The notes beneath the pieces were generated by a model. That model searched no databases and was not told the DNA's origin. It worked only from the letters and a program-made list of their open reading frames with translations. Positions 43,496 to 52,117 of a stretch of DNA of 64,000 nucleotides are shown here, in pieces. Position 1 is the first letter of the stretch. Each line of letters begins with the position of its first letter. Origin of the DNA: JBNRMW01 sp050309795 (GTDB lineage: Bacteria > Bacillota_I > Bacilli_A > Erysipelotrichales > Erysipelotrichaceae); contig JBNRMW010000036.1 in assembly GCA_050309795.1 (NCBI GenBank), positions 62,001 to 126,000 on the forward strand, read 5' to 3'. The translations under genes and the position numbers were made by a program.

Positions 43496-44819
43496 AAAAA
43501 ACTGGATGAAATTTACAACCCTCTGTTTTACAGTTGTTTTCGTCATGTTATCGCTTTTACCTGTGCGGGCACAAGTCGATTTAAACGACTTGTTTTTACA
43601 ATTAAATTTAGAATCCCGATTCATTGAAGTAGCGATTCTCGAAGATAACAAAATAACCCCACTCTATGGGAAAAATGCCGAGAGCATGCTCTATCCAGCC
43701 TCTATAACAAAAATACTAAGTACGATTGTTGCTTTAGACCATCTCAATCATCGTTTAGACGAAGTGGTAACCGTTCAACCCGAAGACCTTGCTGGATTAA
43801 CGGCTGGGAAAGCTTCAGTGGCTGGTTTTGTTGTAGGCGAAACCCTCAGTATACGGGAGTTATTATATGGCGCCCTACTTCCTAGTGGAGCTGATGCAAC
43901 CAATGTCCTAGCTCGTTTGATTACTGGTTCAACGGAAGACTATATTAAATTGTTGAATCAAAAAGCTCAACAAATTGGAATGAAAAATAGCCAATTTGTT
44001 AACGTAACCGGACTCTACAATGAACAACACTATAGCACTGCCCATGACCTAAATCGCCTGCTTGCGTACGCCCTAGAAAATGACACCTTTGTTGAAATGT
44101 CCTCAACGATGCGCTATACCACTCAACCAAATAATAAACGACGACAAGGCATCACCTTAAATCACACCATTTACACCACCGCCCGCAATCAACAAATTGA
44201 TTTAAAATATATTACAGGGGGTAAAACGGGCTGGATTCCCCAATCGGGATACAATTTATCCTCTTATCATCAATACTATGATAAAACGATTCTTATCACG
44301 ACTGGAGATGCCTATACTCCTGGATCCAACTTAAGAGATCACGAAAAAATCTACCAAGCATTGCTCGAAACTTCCCATGAAGTGGTTATGGTCGAACCTG
44401 GACAATCCCTTGGTTATGTTCCAATCGACTATGTGTGGGGAATAGACAACGTGAAACTCGCGCTAACCCAACCCTTAAGCGTTGAAGTTTCCGTCATTGT
44501 GGGTAAAGATGATCTAGATATGAACATCTCTCACCCTGAGAGCTTAGAAGCACCTTTAGAAACCGACAGTGAAATCGGAGCGGTTACAATCTATTATCAA
44601 GATGAACCCCTCGCACAACGGACGATATTAACATCTACCTCCTATGAACGTTCAAATATTCTCTACTTTCTAGCGATACTTGTTCAATTTATTTTGAAAT
44701 ATCGGCTACCCATAACCATGATTAGCGGTGTCCTTGTCCTTTTCATTTTAATAGGTGTCCTCTACTCCTATATTCAACGCCGACAGCGTCGTAAAGGTAA
44801 ACGAAAATGGAAATTATAA
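43473..44819 (+). CDS. dacA: D-alanyl-D-alanine carboxypeptidase (penicillin-binding protein 5/6 type)
   Basis: Trims the terminal D-Ala of peptidoglycan stem peptides. Signal or anchor at residues 10-33; catalytic SITK at 77-80; second motif SGA at 138-140 where SGN is commoner; KTG at 251-253. A C-terminal membrane helix (about 405-430) and a strongly basic tail (QRRQRRKGKRKWKL) replace the amphipathic helix of classical DacA. 448 aa. Of two tandem ATGs the second is better spaced from AAGGA. Confidence 0.9.
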   Translation: MRILFYFKKNWMKFTTLCFTVVFVMLSLLPVRAQVDLNDLFLQLNLESRFIEVAILEDNKITPLYGKNAESMLYPASITKILSTIVALDHLNHRLDEVVTVQPEDLAGLTAGKASVAGFVVGETLSIRELLYGALLPSGADATNVLARLITGSTEDYIKLLNQKAQQIGMKNSQFVNVTGLYNEQHYSTAHDLNRLLAYALENDTFVEMSSTMRYTTQPNNKRRQGITLNHTIYTTARNQQIDLKYITGGKTGWIPQSGYNLSSYHQYYDKTILITTGDAYTPGSNLRDHEKIYQALLETSHEVVMVEPGQSLGYVPIDYVWGIDNVKLALTQPLSVEVSVIVGKDDLDMNISHPESLEAPLETDSEIGAVTIYYQDEPLAQRTILTSTSYERSNILYFLAILVQFILKYRLPITMISGVLVLFILIGVLYSYIQRRQRRKGKRKWKL

Positions 44820-44842
44820 CTTTACATACTCTTATCTCATAA

Positions 44843-44875
44843 AAAATCAATCCGTTGCTGGATTGATTTCTTTTT
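44843..44875 (+). terminator. Terminator of dacA
   Basis: Stem AAATCAATCC/GGATTGATTT with a 6-nt loop, then CTTTTT. The same hairpin overlaps the end of the convergent HD gene. Confidence 0.85.
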
Positions 44876-45473
44876 GTATTTGCTTTAAAAAAAGCTCCAT
44901 AAATTGATGTCGTTCATTTGCTAATTGACGACCTTTCTCCGTGTGCATCCGATCCTTTAGTTTTAATAGTTTGTCCTCAAAATGTTGTAGGACTGAACGG
45001 TTAGAACGATACTGCTCTAAACTCTCTAAAGGTTGGGCATCTTCACTAGCACCATAGAGTCGACTACCGCGACTACCCCCATACATACAGGCCCGAGCAA
45101 TTCCAATGGCTCCAATTGCGTCCAAGCGATCGGCATCTTCTACAATTAAACCCACTTTTGATAACGGACGCTTTTCAAAGCCACCTTTAAATCCAAAGTT
45201 CTTTAAGTCCTTCAATAACAGGAGAATTTCTGCTTCAGACAATGATATCGAAGACACAATCATTCGGAAATCTTCTTCCATATTCAATGCAAAGCGTTGC
45301 TTATCGTCGTACAAATCATGGCACAACGCTAAAATAGTGACGAGATGTTCCGGTTCTTGTTCGACCTCATTAATAAGTAAGGCATTAGACAACACTCTTT
45401 GAATATGTGAAAAGTCATGAGCAGCCACCGAATCGTCCATTCTCTGCTCGACAATTGAAAACAGCTTATGCAT
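44847..45473 (-). CDS. HD-domain metal-dependent phosphohydrolase
   Basis: 208 aa, YedJ/YpgQ-like. Metal-binding residues: H in AAHDFSHIQRV (19-25), HD in LCHDLYD (51-57), D in VEDADRLDAIG (110-120). Members hydrolyse nucleotides or other phosphates; substrate not deducible. The start overlaps the end of the next upstream membrane-protein gene by 8 nt. Confidence 0.86.
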   Translation of the reverse strand: MHKLFSIVEQRMDDSVAAHDFSHIQRVLSNALLINEVEQEPEHLVTILALCHDLYDDKQRFALNMEEDFRMIVSSISLSEAEILLLLKDLKNFGFKGGFEKRPLSKVGLIVEDADRLDAIGAIGIARACMYGGSRGSRLYGASEDAQPLESLEQYRSNRSVLQHFEDKLLKLKDRMHTEKGRQLANERHQFMELFLKQIQKEINPATD

Positions 45474-46005
45474 ACTTCATCCAGACAATTTCATATGATA
45501 TTCTCAACCACAACAAAATTAATAAGCTTGAACCGATGATATTCGCCATCGTATAAGATATAACTTGATAAGCTGCTAATGGTGCCAAAACCGCAACCAA
45601 AATACTAAGTAATTTCGCTAAAAATATTTCCATATGTAAAAAGTTAGACAACTCCTGGCGGTGAACGACATAGTGAAACGCGACAAACGCCGCTTCAGCC
45701 GTCATTATTACTTGGATATTCAGTAATAAAATTTGCAATATCGTTGGTGGCCAGTCAAAAAACTGATAAACCCAAATAGTTACCATCGCCATACAAACCG
45801 CCGTCAACCATGACAAAACAGCCCCTTGCTCCATACGGGTTTTTCGAACTTGTGAAAAATAATAGGAAATCGGTAAAATAACTATTGAAATTAATAAAAC
45901 AAGGACTGGAATATCTATTAACCACCAAACCAATAGACTACTCACAATAAGACCGGTCATGGTCATGAACCAAAACACCTTGTTTTTGAGAATATCTTTA
46001 TTCAT
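45466..46005 (-). CDS. Hypothetical integral membrane protein
   Basis: 179 aa with about six hydrophobic segments and short loops; no family recognised. The ATG at 46005 lacks a clear Shine-Dalgarno; a TTG at 46026 is in frame. A good promoter lies about 145 nt upstream, giving a long leader. Co-transcribed with the HD gene. Confidence 0.7.
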   Translation of the reverse strand: MNKDILKNKVFWFMTMTGLIVSSLLVWWLIDIPVLVLLISIVILPISYYFSQVRKTRMEQGAVLSWLTAVCMAMVTIWVYQFFDWPPTILQILLLNIQVIMTAEAAFVAFHYVVHRQELSNFLHMEIFLAKLLSILVAVLAPLAAYQVISYTMANIIGSSLLILLWLRISYEIVWMKYA

Positions 46006-46153
46006 AAAAATTAACCAAATAACCAATATTCAACTTTTGATTTACATATTGACCTTTCATTACTTTCTCCCTATGGATCACATCTACTAAAATAAAACTT
46101 CTTCCGAAATTAAAGAAGATAGAAATACTATGTTTTTAACTTAATGCTGTCTA

Positions 46154-46182
46154 ATTATACCATCTACGACCATATCAAACAA
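46154..46182 (-). promoter_or_regulatory. Promoter of the membrane protein-HD hydrolase unit
   Basis: TTGTTT at 46182-46177, TATAAT at 46159-46154 with extended TGG, spacer 17. The leader of about 140 nt holds a weak CTTCTT/AAGAAG hairpin only. Confidence 0.6.
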
Positions 46183-46237
46183 CGAATCAAAAACAGCGTA
46201 TTCATTAATGGATTTCACTTTTAAATCTACAACTATT

Positions 46238-46262
46238 AGAAAAGAGCATCCGAAGACGCTCT
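46238..46262 (-). terminator. Terminator of the opp operon
   Basis: Stem AGAGCGTC/GATGCTCT with a TTCG tetraloop then TTTTC, leftward, 10 nt after the 46272 gene stop. Confidence 0.8.
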
Positions 46263-46271
46263 AATTTCATT

Positions 46272-46472
46272 CTAAATGAGTAGTAAAATAATAATAATCG
46301 CGCCCCAAATAACCAACAACGTTAGAATCACGGCAGGTAACAAGGTTTTCAAGGCATGAAAGATTAAGAGCCATTCGTCTTTTCGACTTAGATTCAAATC
46401 TTGAACCTTCTTGCGCATTTCATTATACTCTTCTTCAGTATATTTCTCTATAGGTCTTTTAAATAGTTTCAT
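46272..46472 (-). CDS. Hypothetical small membrane protein at the end of the opp operon
   Basis: About 66 aa: a charged N-terminal half (TEEEYNEMRKKVQDLNLSRKDEW) and one hydrophobic helix at the C terminus (AVILTLLVIWGAIIIILLLI). The ATG at 46472 lies within the last 14 nt of oppF; earlier in-frame starts (46487, 46508) exist. No separate promoter, and the operon terminator follows, so it is made with the transporter. Possible accessory subunit; function unknown. Confidence 0.65.
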   Translation of the reverse strand: MKLFKRPIEKYTEEEYNEMRKKVQDLNLSRKDEWLLIFHALKTLLPAVILTLLVIWGAIIIILLLI

Positions 46473-48018
46473 TTTCGTGTGGTTCATATAAATGACACGC
46501 GACTTCATGACCTGGACGCGCTTCAAGTAGTTGAGGTTCAACCTCGAAACACTTGTCAAAAGCATATTTACAACGCGTGTTAAATTTACAGCCCTTCGGT
46601 GGATTTACCGCAGAAGGAATATCTCCTTCAAGAATTTGAAGTTCATATCCGCCTTCGATATCAGTTCGAGGAATCGCTTGTAACAATGCTTGTGTATACG
46701 GATGTAAAGGATTCTCGAAAATCTTATCCGACTCCGTTAACTCCACTATATGACCAAGATACATGACCGCTACCCGATCGGAAATATATTTTACAACGGA
46801 TAAATCATGCGTAATAAAGAGATACGTTAAACTGAATTCCTCTTTTAAATCTTGTAACAAGTTAATAACTTGTGATTGAATGGAAACATCCAGAGCCGAT
46901 ACTGCTTCATCACAAACAATGAAACGTGGTCTGAGCGCTAAAGCTCTTGCGATACCAATTCTCTGTCTTTGTCCACCCGAGAATTGGTGTGGATATCGAT
47001 GAATGAAATATGGCGCTAATCCGCATTCACCCATGATTTCTTGGATATATTCCTGATAACCAGGCGATCGTGGTGATTCAAAAATTCCATGAGCCAACAC
47101 CCCTTCTCCAATAATTTGACCAACAGTCATTCTTGGATTTAAGGAAGAGTACGGGTCTTGGAAAATTATTTGTAAGTCTCGGCGTAAGCGACGCATTTCT
47201 CTAGTTTCTAACTTAGATAAATCAATGCCATCGTTACGTTGGGCTTCAAACTCCTCAAATCGGTCGTTGTGTTGGCACTCATTTCGGAGGTTTTCAACAA
47301 CAACTTCACGTTCTTCGACTTCTCGTTCTAAAGCACTTTCCGTTTTCAATAATTGATTGATTTTTTCATCAATACTTGCAATTTTATTTGCATTTTTAGG
47401 ATTTGTTTTAGAGGTTTCAAGCTCATTAATTTCTAATCGTGCATCCGCAAGTTTTACTTGGCTTTCATAAAGCGCAATCAATACTGCAGAGACTTTCTTG
47501 AGATCTGGGTGGGTGACTAATCCACCAGCAATTCTAAAGATATTTTGATATTTATTGTGGATATCGCGAAGTTTGAGGGTAACTTTTTCCTGTGCACGGC
47601 CTTGTTCAACATCGGAGCCCACCACTCGCTTAGCCTCTTCTTCCAAGGCTATTAATTCACGTTCGGCTTTTAAAAACTCCGGATATTGTTTTGTCAGTGA
47701 TTGCATCACTTCTTTAGCATAACGCGGAGCAATTTCGGCTAGCGTTTCGCCATAATAAAGCGTTGAGCCATCGGTTTGCTCATACAGTTGAACAATGGTG
47801 CGCCCCAAAGTAGATTTTCCACAGCCAGATTCGCCAACCAAACCAAGGGTTTCCCCTTTAAAAATGTTTAAGGTAATACTTTCGTTTGCTCGGACATACT
47901 CTTGTTTTTGTGAAAACATCGATTTCTTTTTAATTGGAAAATACTTTTTAAGATTTCGAACAGACAATAAAACTTCACTATGCTTATTATTCGACGGCGT
48001 CAGGATTGAAGTGCTCAT
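46459..48018 (-). CDS. oppF: Oligopeptide ABC transporter ATPase OppF with large inserted coiled-coil domain
   Basis: One of two ATPases of the peptide importer. Walker A GESGCGKST at 62-70; Q-loop IIFQDPYSSLNP at 284-295; signature FSGGQRQR; Walker B FIVCDEAVSALD; the C-terminal peptide-transporter extension with cysteines in GCKFNTRCKYAFDKC and ACHLY, placed as in iron-sulfur-bearing OppD/F proteins. Between Walker A and the Q-loop, where normal OppF has about 35 residues, there are about 215, of which about 91-268 are extra: mostly heptad-like charged helices (ALEEEAKR, INELETSK, SALEREVEEREVVVENL). 519 aa against the usual 310-350. The frame is uninterrupted, so this is a real insertion. 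It overlaps oppD by 32 nt. Confidence 0.92.
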   Translation of the reverse strand: MSTSILTPSNNKHSEVLLSVRNLKKYFPIKKKSMFSQKQEYVRANESITLNIFKGETLGLVGESGCGKSTLGRTIVQLYEQTDGSTLYYGETLAEIAPRYAKEVMQSLTKQYPEFLKAERELIALEEEAKRVVGSDVEQGRAQEKVTLKLRDIHNKYQNIFRIAGGLVTHPDLKKVSAVLIALYESQVKLADARLEINELETSKTNPKNANKIASIDEKINQLLKTESALEREVEEREVVVENLRNECQHNDRFEEFEAQRNDGIDLSKLETREMRRLRRDLQIIFQDPYSSLNPRMTVGQIIGEGVLAHGIFESPRSPGYQEYIQEIMGECGLAPYFIHRYPHQFSGGQRQRIGIARALALRPRFIVCDEAVSALDVSIQSQVINLLQDLKEEFSLTYLFITHDLSVVKYISDRVAVMYLGHIVELTESDKIFENPLHPYTQALLQAIPRTDIEGGYELQILEGDIPSAVNPPKGCKFNTRCKYAFDKCFEVEPQLLEARPGHEVACHLYEPHENETI

Positions 48019-49006
48019 TTACAGTTCTCTCTCCTTTCTTAGGATAGAAACAACGAATTTGTTGGAATTCATTGACATATTCTAATTCAGGCATTTCTGC
48101 CCGACATTTATCGGTTGCGTATTTACAACGCTCCGCAAAACGGCATCCCTCTGGTAAATTCAAAGGATGGGGAACTGCCCCAGGAATGGCATCTAAACGT
48201 TCGCCACGATCTGAATTCAAGCGCGGAATGGAATAGAGTAAGCCCTCCGTATACGGATGTTGATATTCGCTCTTGTTAGCAAAAATATAGTCGACAGGAG
48301 CATTTTCAACAACTTGACCGCAATACATCACCGCCACTTCGTCCGCCATTTGATTAATGACGCCTAAATCGTGCGTGATAAACATGATGGAGGTTCCTGT
48401 CTCTTCTTTTAACTCATTCATGAGTTTAAGAATTTGTGCTTGGATAGTGACATCTAGCGCCGTTGTCGGTTCGTCAGCAATCAGTAATTTCGGACGACAA
48501 GCTAAGGCCATCGCAATCATTACACGCTGGTTCATTCCACCGGAAAGTTGGAAAGGGTATTGTTTAACCACCACTTCAGGGTTTGGAATCTTAACCATCG
48601 ATAATAACTCAACACTACGATTAGCGGCTTCCTTTTTAGTCATATCTTGGTGGAGCATTAAGACTTCGGACAACTGTCGTTCAACAGAGAAAACTGGGTT
48701 TAACGACGTCATTGGTTCCTGGAAAATAATTGAAATATTATTTCCACGAATACCTTGTAGTTCTTTCTCACTCATCGTCGAAATAACTTCTCCATCAAAG
48801 GTAATTTCCCCTTCATGAATCTTTTGGTTGTGTTCAAACAGCTTTAAAATGCTCATCGCTGTTTGAGATTTACCTGAACCCGATTCACCAACCACACCGA
48901 GGGTCTTCCCAGCTTCGATCGACAACGAAACGCCATCAACCGCTTTGATAATTCCTCGGCGAGTCGTAAAGTACGTATGTAAGTTTTTAATTTCTAATAA
49001 TGCCAT
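47987..49006 (-). CDS. oppD: Oligopeptide ABC transporter ATPase OppD
   Basis: Partner ATPase to OppF. Walker A GESGSGKSQ at 40-48, signature LSGGMNQRV, Walker B LLIADEPTTALDVT, and C-terminal cysteines in GCRFAERCKYATDKC and RCFYP. 339 aa, ordinary length, with no insertion, unlike OppF. 12 nt after oppC; its 3' end covers the oppF start. Confidence 0.95.
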   Translation of the reverse strand: MALLEIKNLHTYFTTRRGIIKAVDGVSLSIEAGKTLGVVGESGSGKSQTAMSILKLFEHNQKIHEGEITFDGEVISTMSEKELQGIRGNNISIIFQEPMTSLNPVFSVERQLSEVLMLHQDMTKKEAANRSVELLSMVKIPNPEVVVKQYPFQLSGGMNQRVMIAMALACRPKLLIADEPTTALDVTIQAQILKLMNELKEETGTSIMFITHDLGVINQMADEVAVMYCGQVVENAPVDYIFANKSEYQHPYTEGLLYSIPRLNSDRGERLDAIPGAVPHPLNLPEGCRFAERCKYATDKCRAEMPELEYVNEFQQIRCFYPKKGERTVNEHFNPDAVE

Positions 49007-49018
49007 AACAAGTCCTCC

Positions 49019-50890
49019 CTATTTCTCATTAGATTTTGGATCCAGCGCATCGCGTAAACCATCACCTACTAAGTTAATGGATAATGCCGTAATGAATACC
49101 ATGAAACCAGGGAAAACCCATCTCCACCAGTAGTCTTCAATAACGGTCGCTGTCTGAGCATCACTGAGCATATTACCCCAGGAAGGGAAAGGGAATTGAA
49201 CCCCAAAACCTAAGAAGGAAAGTCCAGCCTCAATTAATAAGGAACTCGCATAACCCAAGGTAATTTGAACAATAACAATGTTCAATACGTTTGGAAGAAT
49301 GTGTTTAATAACAATATTGCGTTCTCGAATACCAAGTGCTCGAGCCGCCATAACAAAATCTTTTTCACGTTCAGCCAAGATTTGACCACGGACTAAACGG
49401 GCAATTCCAGGCCATCCTGTAACTCCTAAAATCAACATAATCATGATCATTCGCTGGGTAGCTGGGAATCCTGGTGGCAACATCGCTGACAACGTAATAA
49501 CTAATGGATAGAATGGGAACGACCCAATAATCTCACCCAGACGCATCAATAAATTATCGATTCGACCACCGTAGAATCCAGCAATCATACCCACAACCGT
49601 ACCAATAAAAATCTGAATAATGATGGCTAAAGCCCCAACCGTTAAGGAAACTCGCCCACCATGAATAAGTCGAACAAATAAATCTCGCCCAAACTCATCC
49701 GAACCTAGGATAAAGCCTTTGTTTCCCCAAGAAACAAGATTACCATCTTCATTAATAGCATAGTTTTGGAAATAATCAGAAGAAATCATCGATACACCGG
49801 ATAGATTCGTCGGCATATTTAACTGATTATAGTTATTATCGCCCCAAGTCATTACCGATCCATCTTCTAATAAAACAGTGATGTGTTCGCGACCAGTATC
49901 CACAGAAATAATCTTTTGATCAATCTCAGGAAAACGCATAACTGGTGCACCGGAATATCCCCATCCATATAGAACGCCATCTTCATCAACCGCAAATCCG
50001 TTTCTAAAACTGACCGCGATGTCAATGGCTTTTTTTCCTTGCTTGAATTCTTCTGGAATATAGCGCGTATGCACGTTACCAGAAGCTCCATAGGAATCAA
50101 TGGTTCCATCCTGCAAGAGAACAACCGCCGAGGTCGAAGTCACCGCGATATCTTCAACTTGACCTTGAATGCGTTCAGGAACGCGGTCTAAACGGTTATT
50201 GGTAGTCGCACCCCAAACAACGAGATTCCCTTTTTCGGTGATAAAATAACTCACTAAGTCTCCAGCACCAATCTTTGAAATCTTCTCATCAAGCATTAAG
50301 GCCGGGTTATCTGCTAAAAGTTCTGGCGGACATCCCACCGGCGGACAAGAAACAGCGCCGGATCTACTAGATTCTAGCAACTTTTCAACACTAGCTTGTC
50401 CAAACGTATTATAGCCCCAACCAAAAATCTCGTTATCCTCCGTTAACACGAGTACATGGCGATCACCTGCCGCAATATCCACGATAAACTCTGATTCTAA
50501 ACGATCTTTAACTTCTTGAGATGGTGATAAGACATCGTTATTGTCAACACCCCAGTAGGTGACATCCCCTTGATCATCAAGCGCAATGGAGAATGTAATA
50601 CCCGATTCTACTTTAATAATATTTTTATCGTTCAATTCTTTAGGAAAATTCAAGTACCCTCGCCCAGGCCGAATATTACGTAAAACAGGTTGGTCAAAAT
50701 AAGGTTTAAACTCCGTAATTGATGAACCAACAAACACAAAGACAAAGATAGAAATAAAAACGGTTAAACCGGAAACGGCTAATTTATTTCTAAAAAAGTT
50801 CTTTGCAGTTGCTTGCATAGGTGTATCAAATTTTTCAAAACCGTTTGCTTTGTTTGTAACTTTTTTATTTTTGTTCAACATTTTAGACAC
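49019..50890 (-). CDS. oppC: Oligopeptide ABC transporter permease OppC with inserted RCC1-like beta-propeller
   Basis: Membrane permease of the peptide importer, 623 aa against about 300 for ordinary OppC. TM1 is at 37-56. Residues about 85-395 are inserted before LGSDEFGRDLFVRLIHG (395-411), where normal OppC has only a short outer loop. The insert shows seven tandem RCC1-type repeats, each ending near W-G: YWG 112, GWG 158, VWG 226, SYG 267, GWG 310, TWG 349, SWG 388, with L.DG.V and N...QL.(M)P in many copies. From 395 on, the permease core with five helices and the EAA loop (AARALGIRERNIVIKHILP, 515-533) is intact. By topology the propeller should lie outside the cell, beside the OppA docking face. 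Confidence 0.93.
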   Translation of the reverse strand: MSKMLNKNKKVTNKANGFEKFDTPMQATAKNFFRNKLAVSGLTVFISIFVFVFVGSSITEFKPYFDQPVLRNIRPGRGYLNFPKELNDKNIIKVESGITFSIALDDQGDVTYWGVDNNDVLSPSQEVKDRLESEFIVDIAAGDRHVLVLTEDNEIFGWGYNTFGQASVEKLLESSRSGAVSCPPVGCPPELLADNPALMLDEKISKIGAGDLVSYFITEKGNLVVWGATTNNRLDRVPERIQGQVEDIAVTSTSAVVLLQDGTIDSYGASGNVHTRYIPEEFKQGKKAIDIAVSFRNGFAVDEDGVLYGWGYSGAPVMRFPEIDQKIISVDTGREHITVLLEDGSVMTWGDNNYNQLNMPTNLSGVSMISSDYFQNYAINEDGNLVSWGNKGFILGSDEFGRDLFVRLIHGGRVSLTVGALAIIIQIFIGTVVGMIAGFYGGRIDNLLMRLGEIIGSFPFYPLVITLSAMLPPGFPATQRMIMIMLILGVTGWPGIARLVRGQILAEREKDFVMAARALGIRERNIVIKHILPNVLNIVIVQITLGYASSLLIEAGLSFLGFGVQFPFPSWGNMLSDAQTATVIEDYWWRWVFPGFMVFITALSINLVGDGLRDALDPKSNEK

Positions 50891-50892
50891 CC

Positions 50893-51888
50893 CTAATCTA
50901 AACGAATACGCGGATCAACTAACGCATACCCGATATCCATAACCACGTTTGCGCCTAGCGCAATTAAGGTGTAAAACATGTTCATGGCTAATACAAGCGC
51001 ATTATCCTTATTCACCACCCCAGCAATTAAATATTTTCCAATTCCCTCAAAAGAGAACATTTGTTCGGTAATCGCCGAACCACCAAACATTCCCGCAATT
51101 CCCCAAGCAACGACCGTTACTACCGGAATTAAGGCATTACGAAATGCATGTCGATAAACAACATTACGCTCTGTGACCCCTTTCGAACGGGCGGTTCGAA
51201 TAAAGTCTTGAGACAACGATTCAATCATTGCATTACGTACATAACGAGAGGTCGAAGCAAAGGAACCAATGGTTAAGGTTATTGTTGGTAAAAAAAGAAT
51301 CCTTGCCCATTCTAATAGATAAGCCATATCTCCATTTTCTGCCCTAAACAAAGAGGTCGGAGGCATACTTGCGGTTGGGAACCATCCCAACTTCTGGGCA
51401 AAGACGAAAATTAAGATCATCGCTATAAAGAACGTCGGTAAAGAGTACCCCACCATGGACATAACCTGCCAAAATCGATCGTAAAATTTCCCTTGTCTAA
51501 CTGCTGATTTTATACCAATAACGATCGAGACAAAAAAGGCAATAATAGTCGATCCAATATTTAGGACCAAACTATTTCTAAGTGGACCTGCGACCACTTC
51601 AACGACAGGTTTACGATATTGCGTGGACGACCCAAAGTCTCCCGACAAAGTTGCTTGTGCCCAGCGAACATACTGAATAGGAATTGGCTGATCTAAACCC
51701 AATCTTTTTTTAGTTTCTTCATACACTTGATCATAATGCTCGGAACCTTCTGTTCCCATTTCATCAATTGGCATGAAGCGTCTAACCGGATCTCCCGGCA
51801 TCGCTTTTAGCATCCCAAATAATACAATCGATATAATAAATATTACTGGAATAAGCGCTAAAAATCGCTTTAATAAATATTTTAACAT
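50893..51888 (-). CDS. oppB: Oligopeptide ABC transporter permease OppB
   Basis: Second permease. ATG at 51888 (AGGA upstream) gives 331 aa starting MLKYLLKRFLALIPV, typical of OppB. Six helices, and the EAA loop RTARSKGVTERNVVYRHAFRN is intact with no insertion apart from a modest extracellular loop. It ends 2 nt before oppC. In-frame extension upstream to 51936 is possible but unlike the family. Confidence 0.94.
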   Translation of the reverse strand: MLKYLLKRFLALIPVIFIISIVLFGMLKAMPGDPVRRFMPIDEMGTEGSEHYDQVYEETKKRLGLDQPIPIQYVRWAQATLSGDFGSSTQYRKPVVEVVAGPLRNSLVLNIGSTIIAFFVSIVIGIKSAVRQGKFYDRFWQVMSMVGYSLPTFFIAMILIFVFAQKLGWFPTASMPPTSLFRAENGDMAYLLEWARILFLPTITLTIGSFASTSRYVRNAMIESLSQDFIRTARSKGVTERNVVYRHAFRNALIPVVTVVAWGIAGMFGGSAITEQMFSFEGIGKYLIAGVVNKDNALVLAMNMFYTLIALGANVVMDIGYALVDPRIRLD

Positions 51889-51900
51889 AGTGTTCCTACA

Positions 51901-51930
51901 TGAACCTGATGGTTCACATAAGCCTCCTTT
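51901..51930 (-). promoter_or_regulatory. Leader element before oppB
   Basis: A strong AAAGGAGG (51930-51923) is followed 3 nt later by ATG-TGA, a start directly followed by a stop, and by a hairpin TGAACC-ATCA-GGTTCA (51916-51901), then the oppB ribosome site. It could modulate oppB translation; this is speculative. Confidence 0.3.
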
Positions 51931-51996
51931 CATCAAACGTAATTTTAATCGCCAAATTGTACAAGGTTCAATTTAGCCATGAAATTTACTTACTAC

Positions 51997-52002
51997 ATTA
52001 TA
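51997..52002 (-). promoter_or_regulatory. Possible internal promoter for oppBCDF
   Basis: TATAAT in the 229-nt oppA-oppB gap, with a weak -35 (TTTGAT, 17-nt spacer). Confidence 0.4.
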
Positions 52003-52045
52003 CAAAAAAACAACATAAAATCAAAGATGTCAATTTATAGAAATA

Positions 52046-52078
52046 GAAAGGGAATAGGGTTGAACCTATTCCCCTTTG
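52046..52078 (-). terminator. Partial terminator/attenuator between oppA and oppB
   Basis: Stem AAAGGGGAATAGG/CCTATTCCCTTT, loop TTCAAC, with a mixed T run (TTTCTATTT), leftward, 40 nt after the oppA stop. It would let more OppA be made than permease. Confidence 0.6.
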
Positions 52079-52117
52079 AATCTAAAGTTTTATTAGAACT
52101 TAGCCTATTAAACTAAA

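Noticed and set aside
43473..44819. SGA in place of SGN in the DacA-like protein as a sign of inactivity
   Set aside because: SxN variation of this kind occurs in carboxypeptidases of related Firmicutes; the SITK and KTG motifs are intact.
46027..46240. Small RNA or riboswitch in the leader of the membrane-protein gene
   Set aside because: The only structure visible is a weak 6-bp hairpin; no known riboswitch pattern fits.
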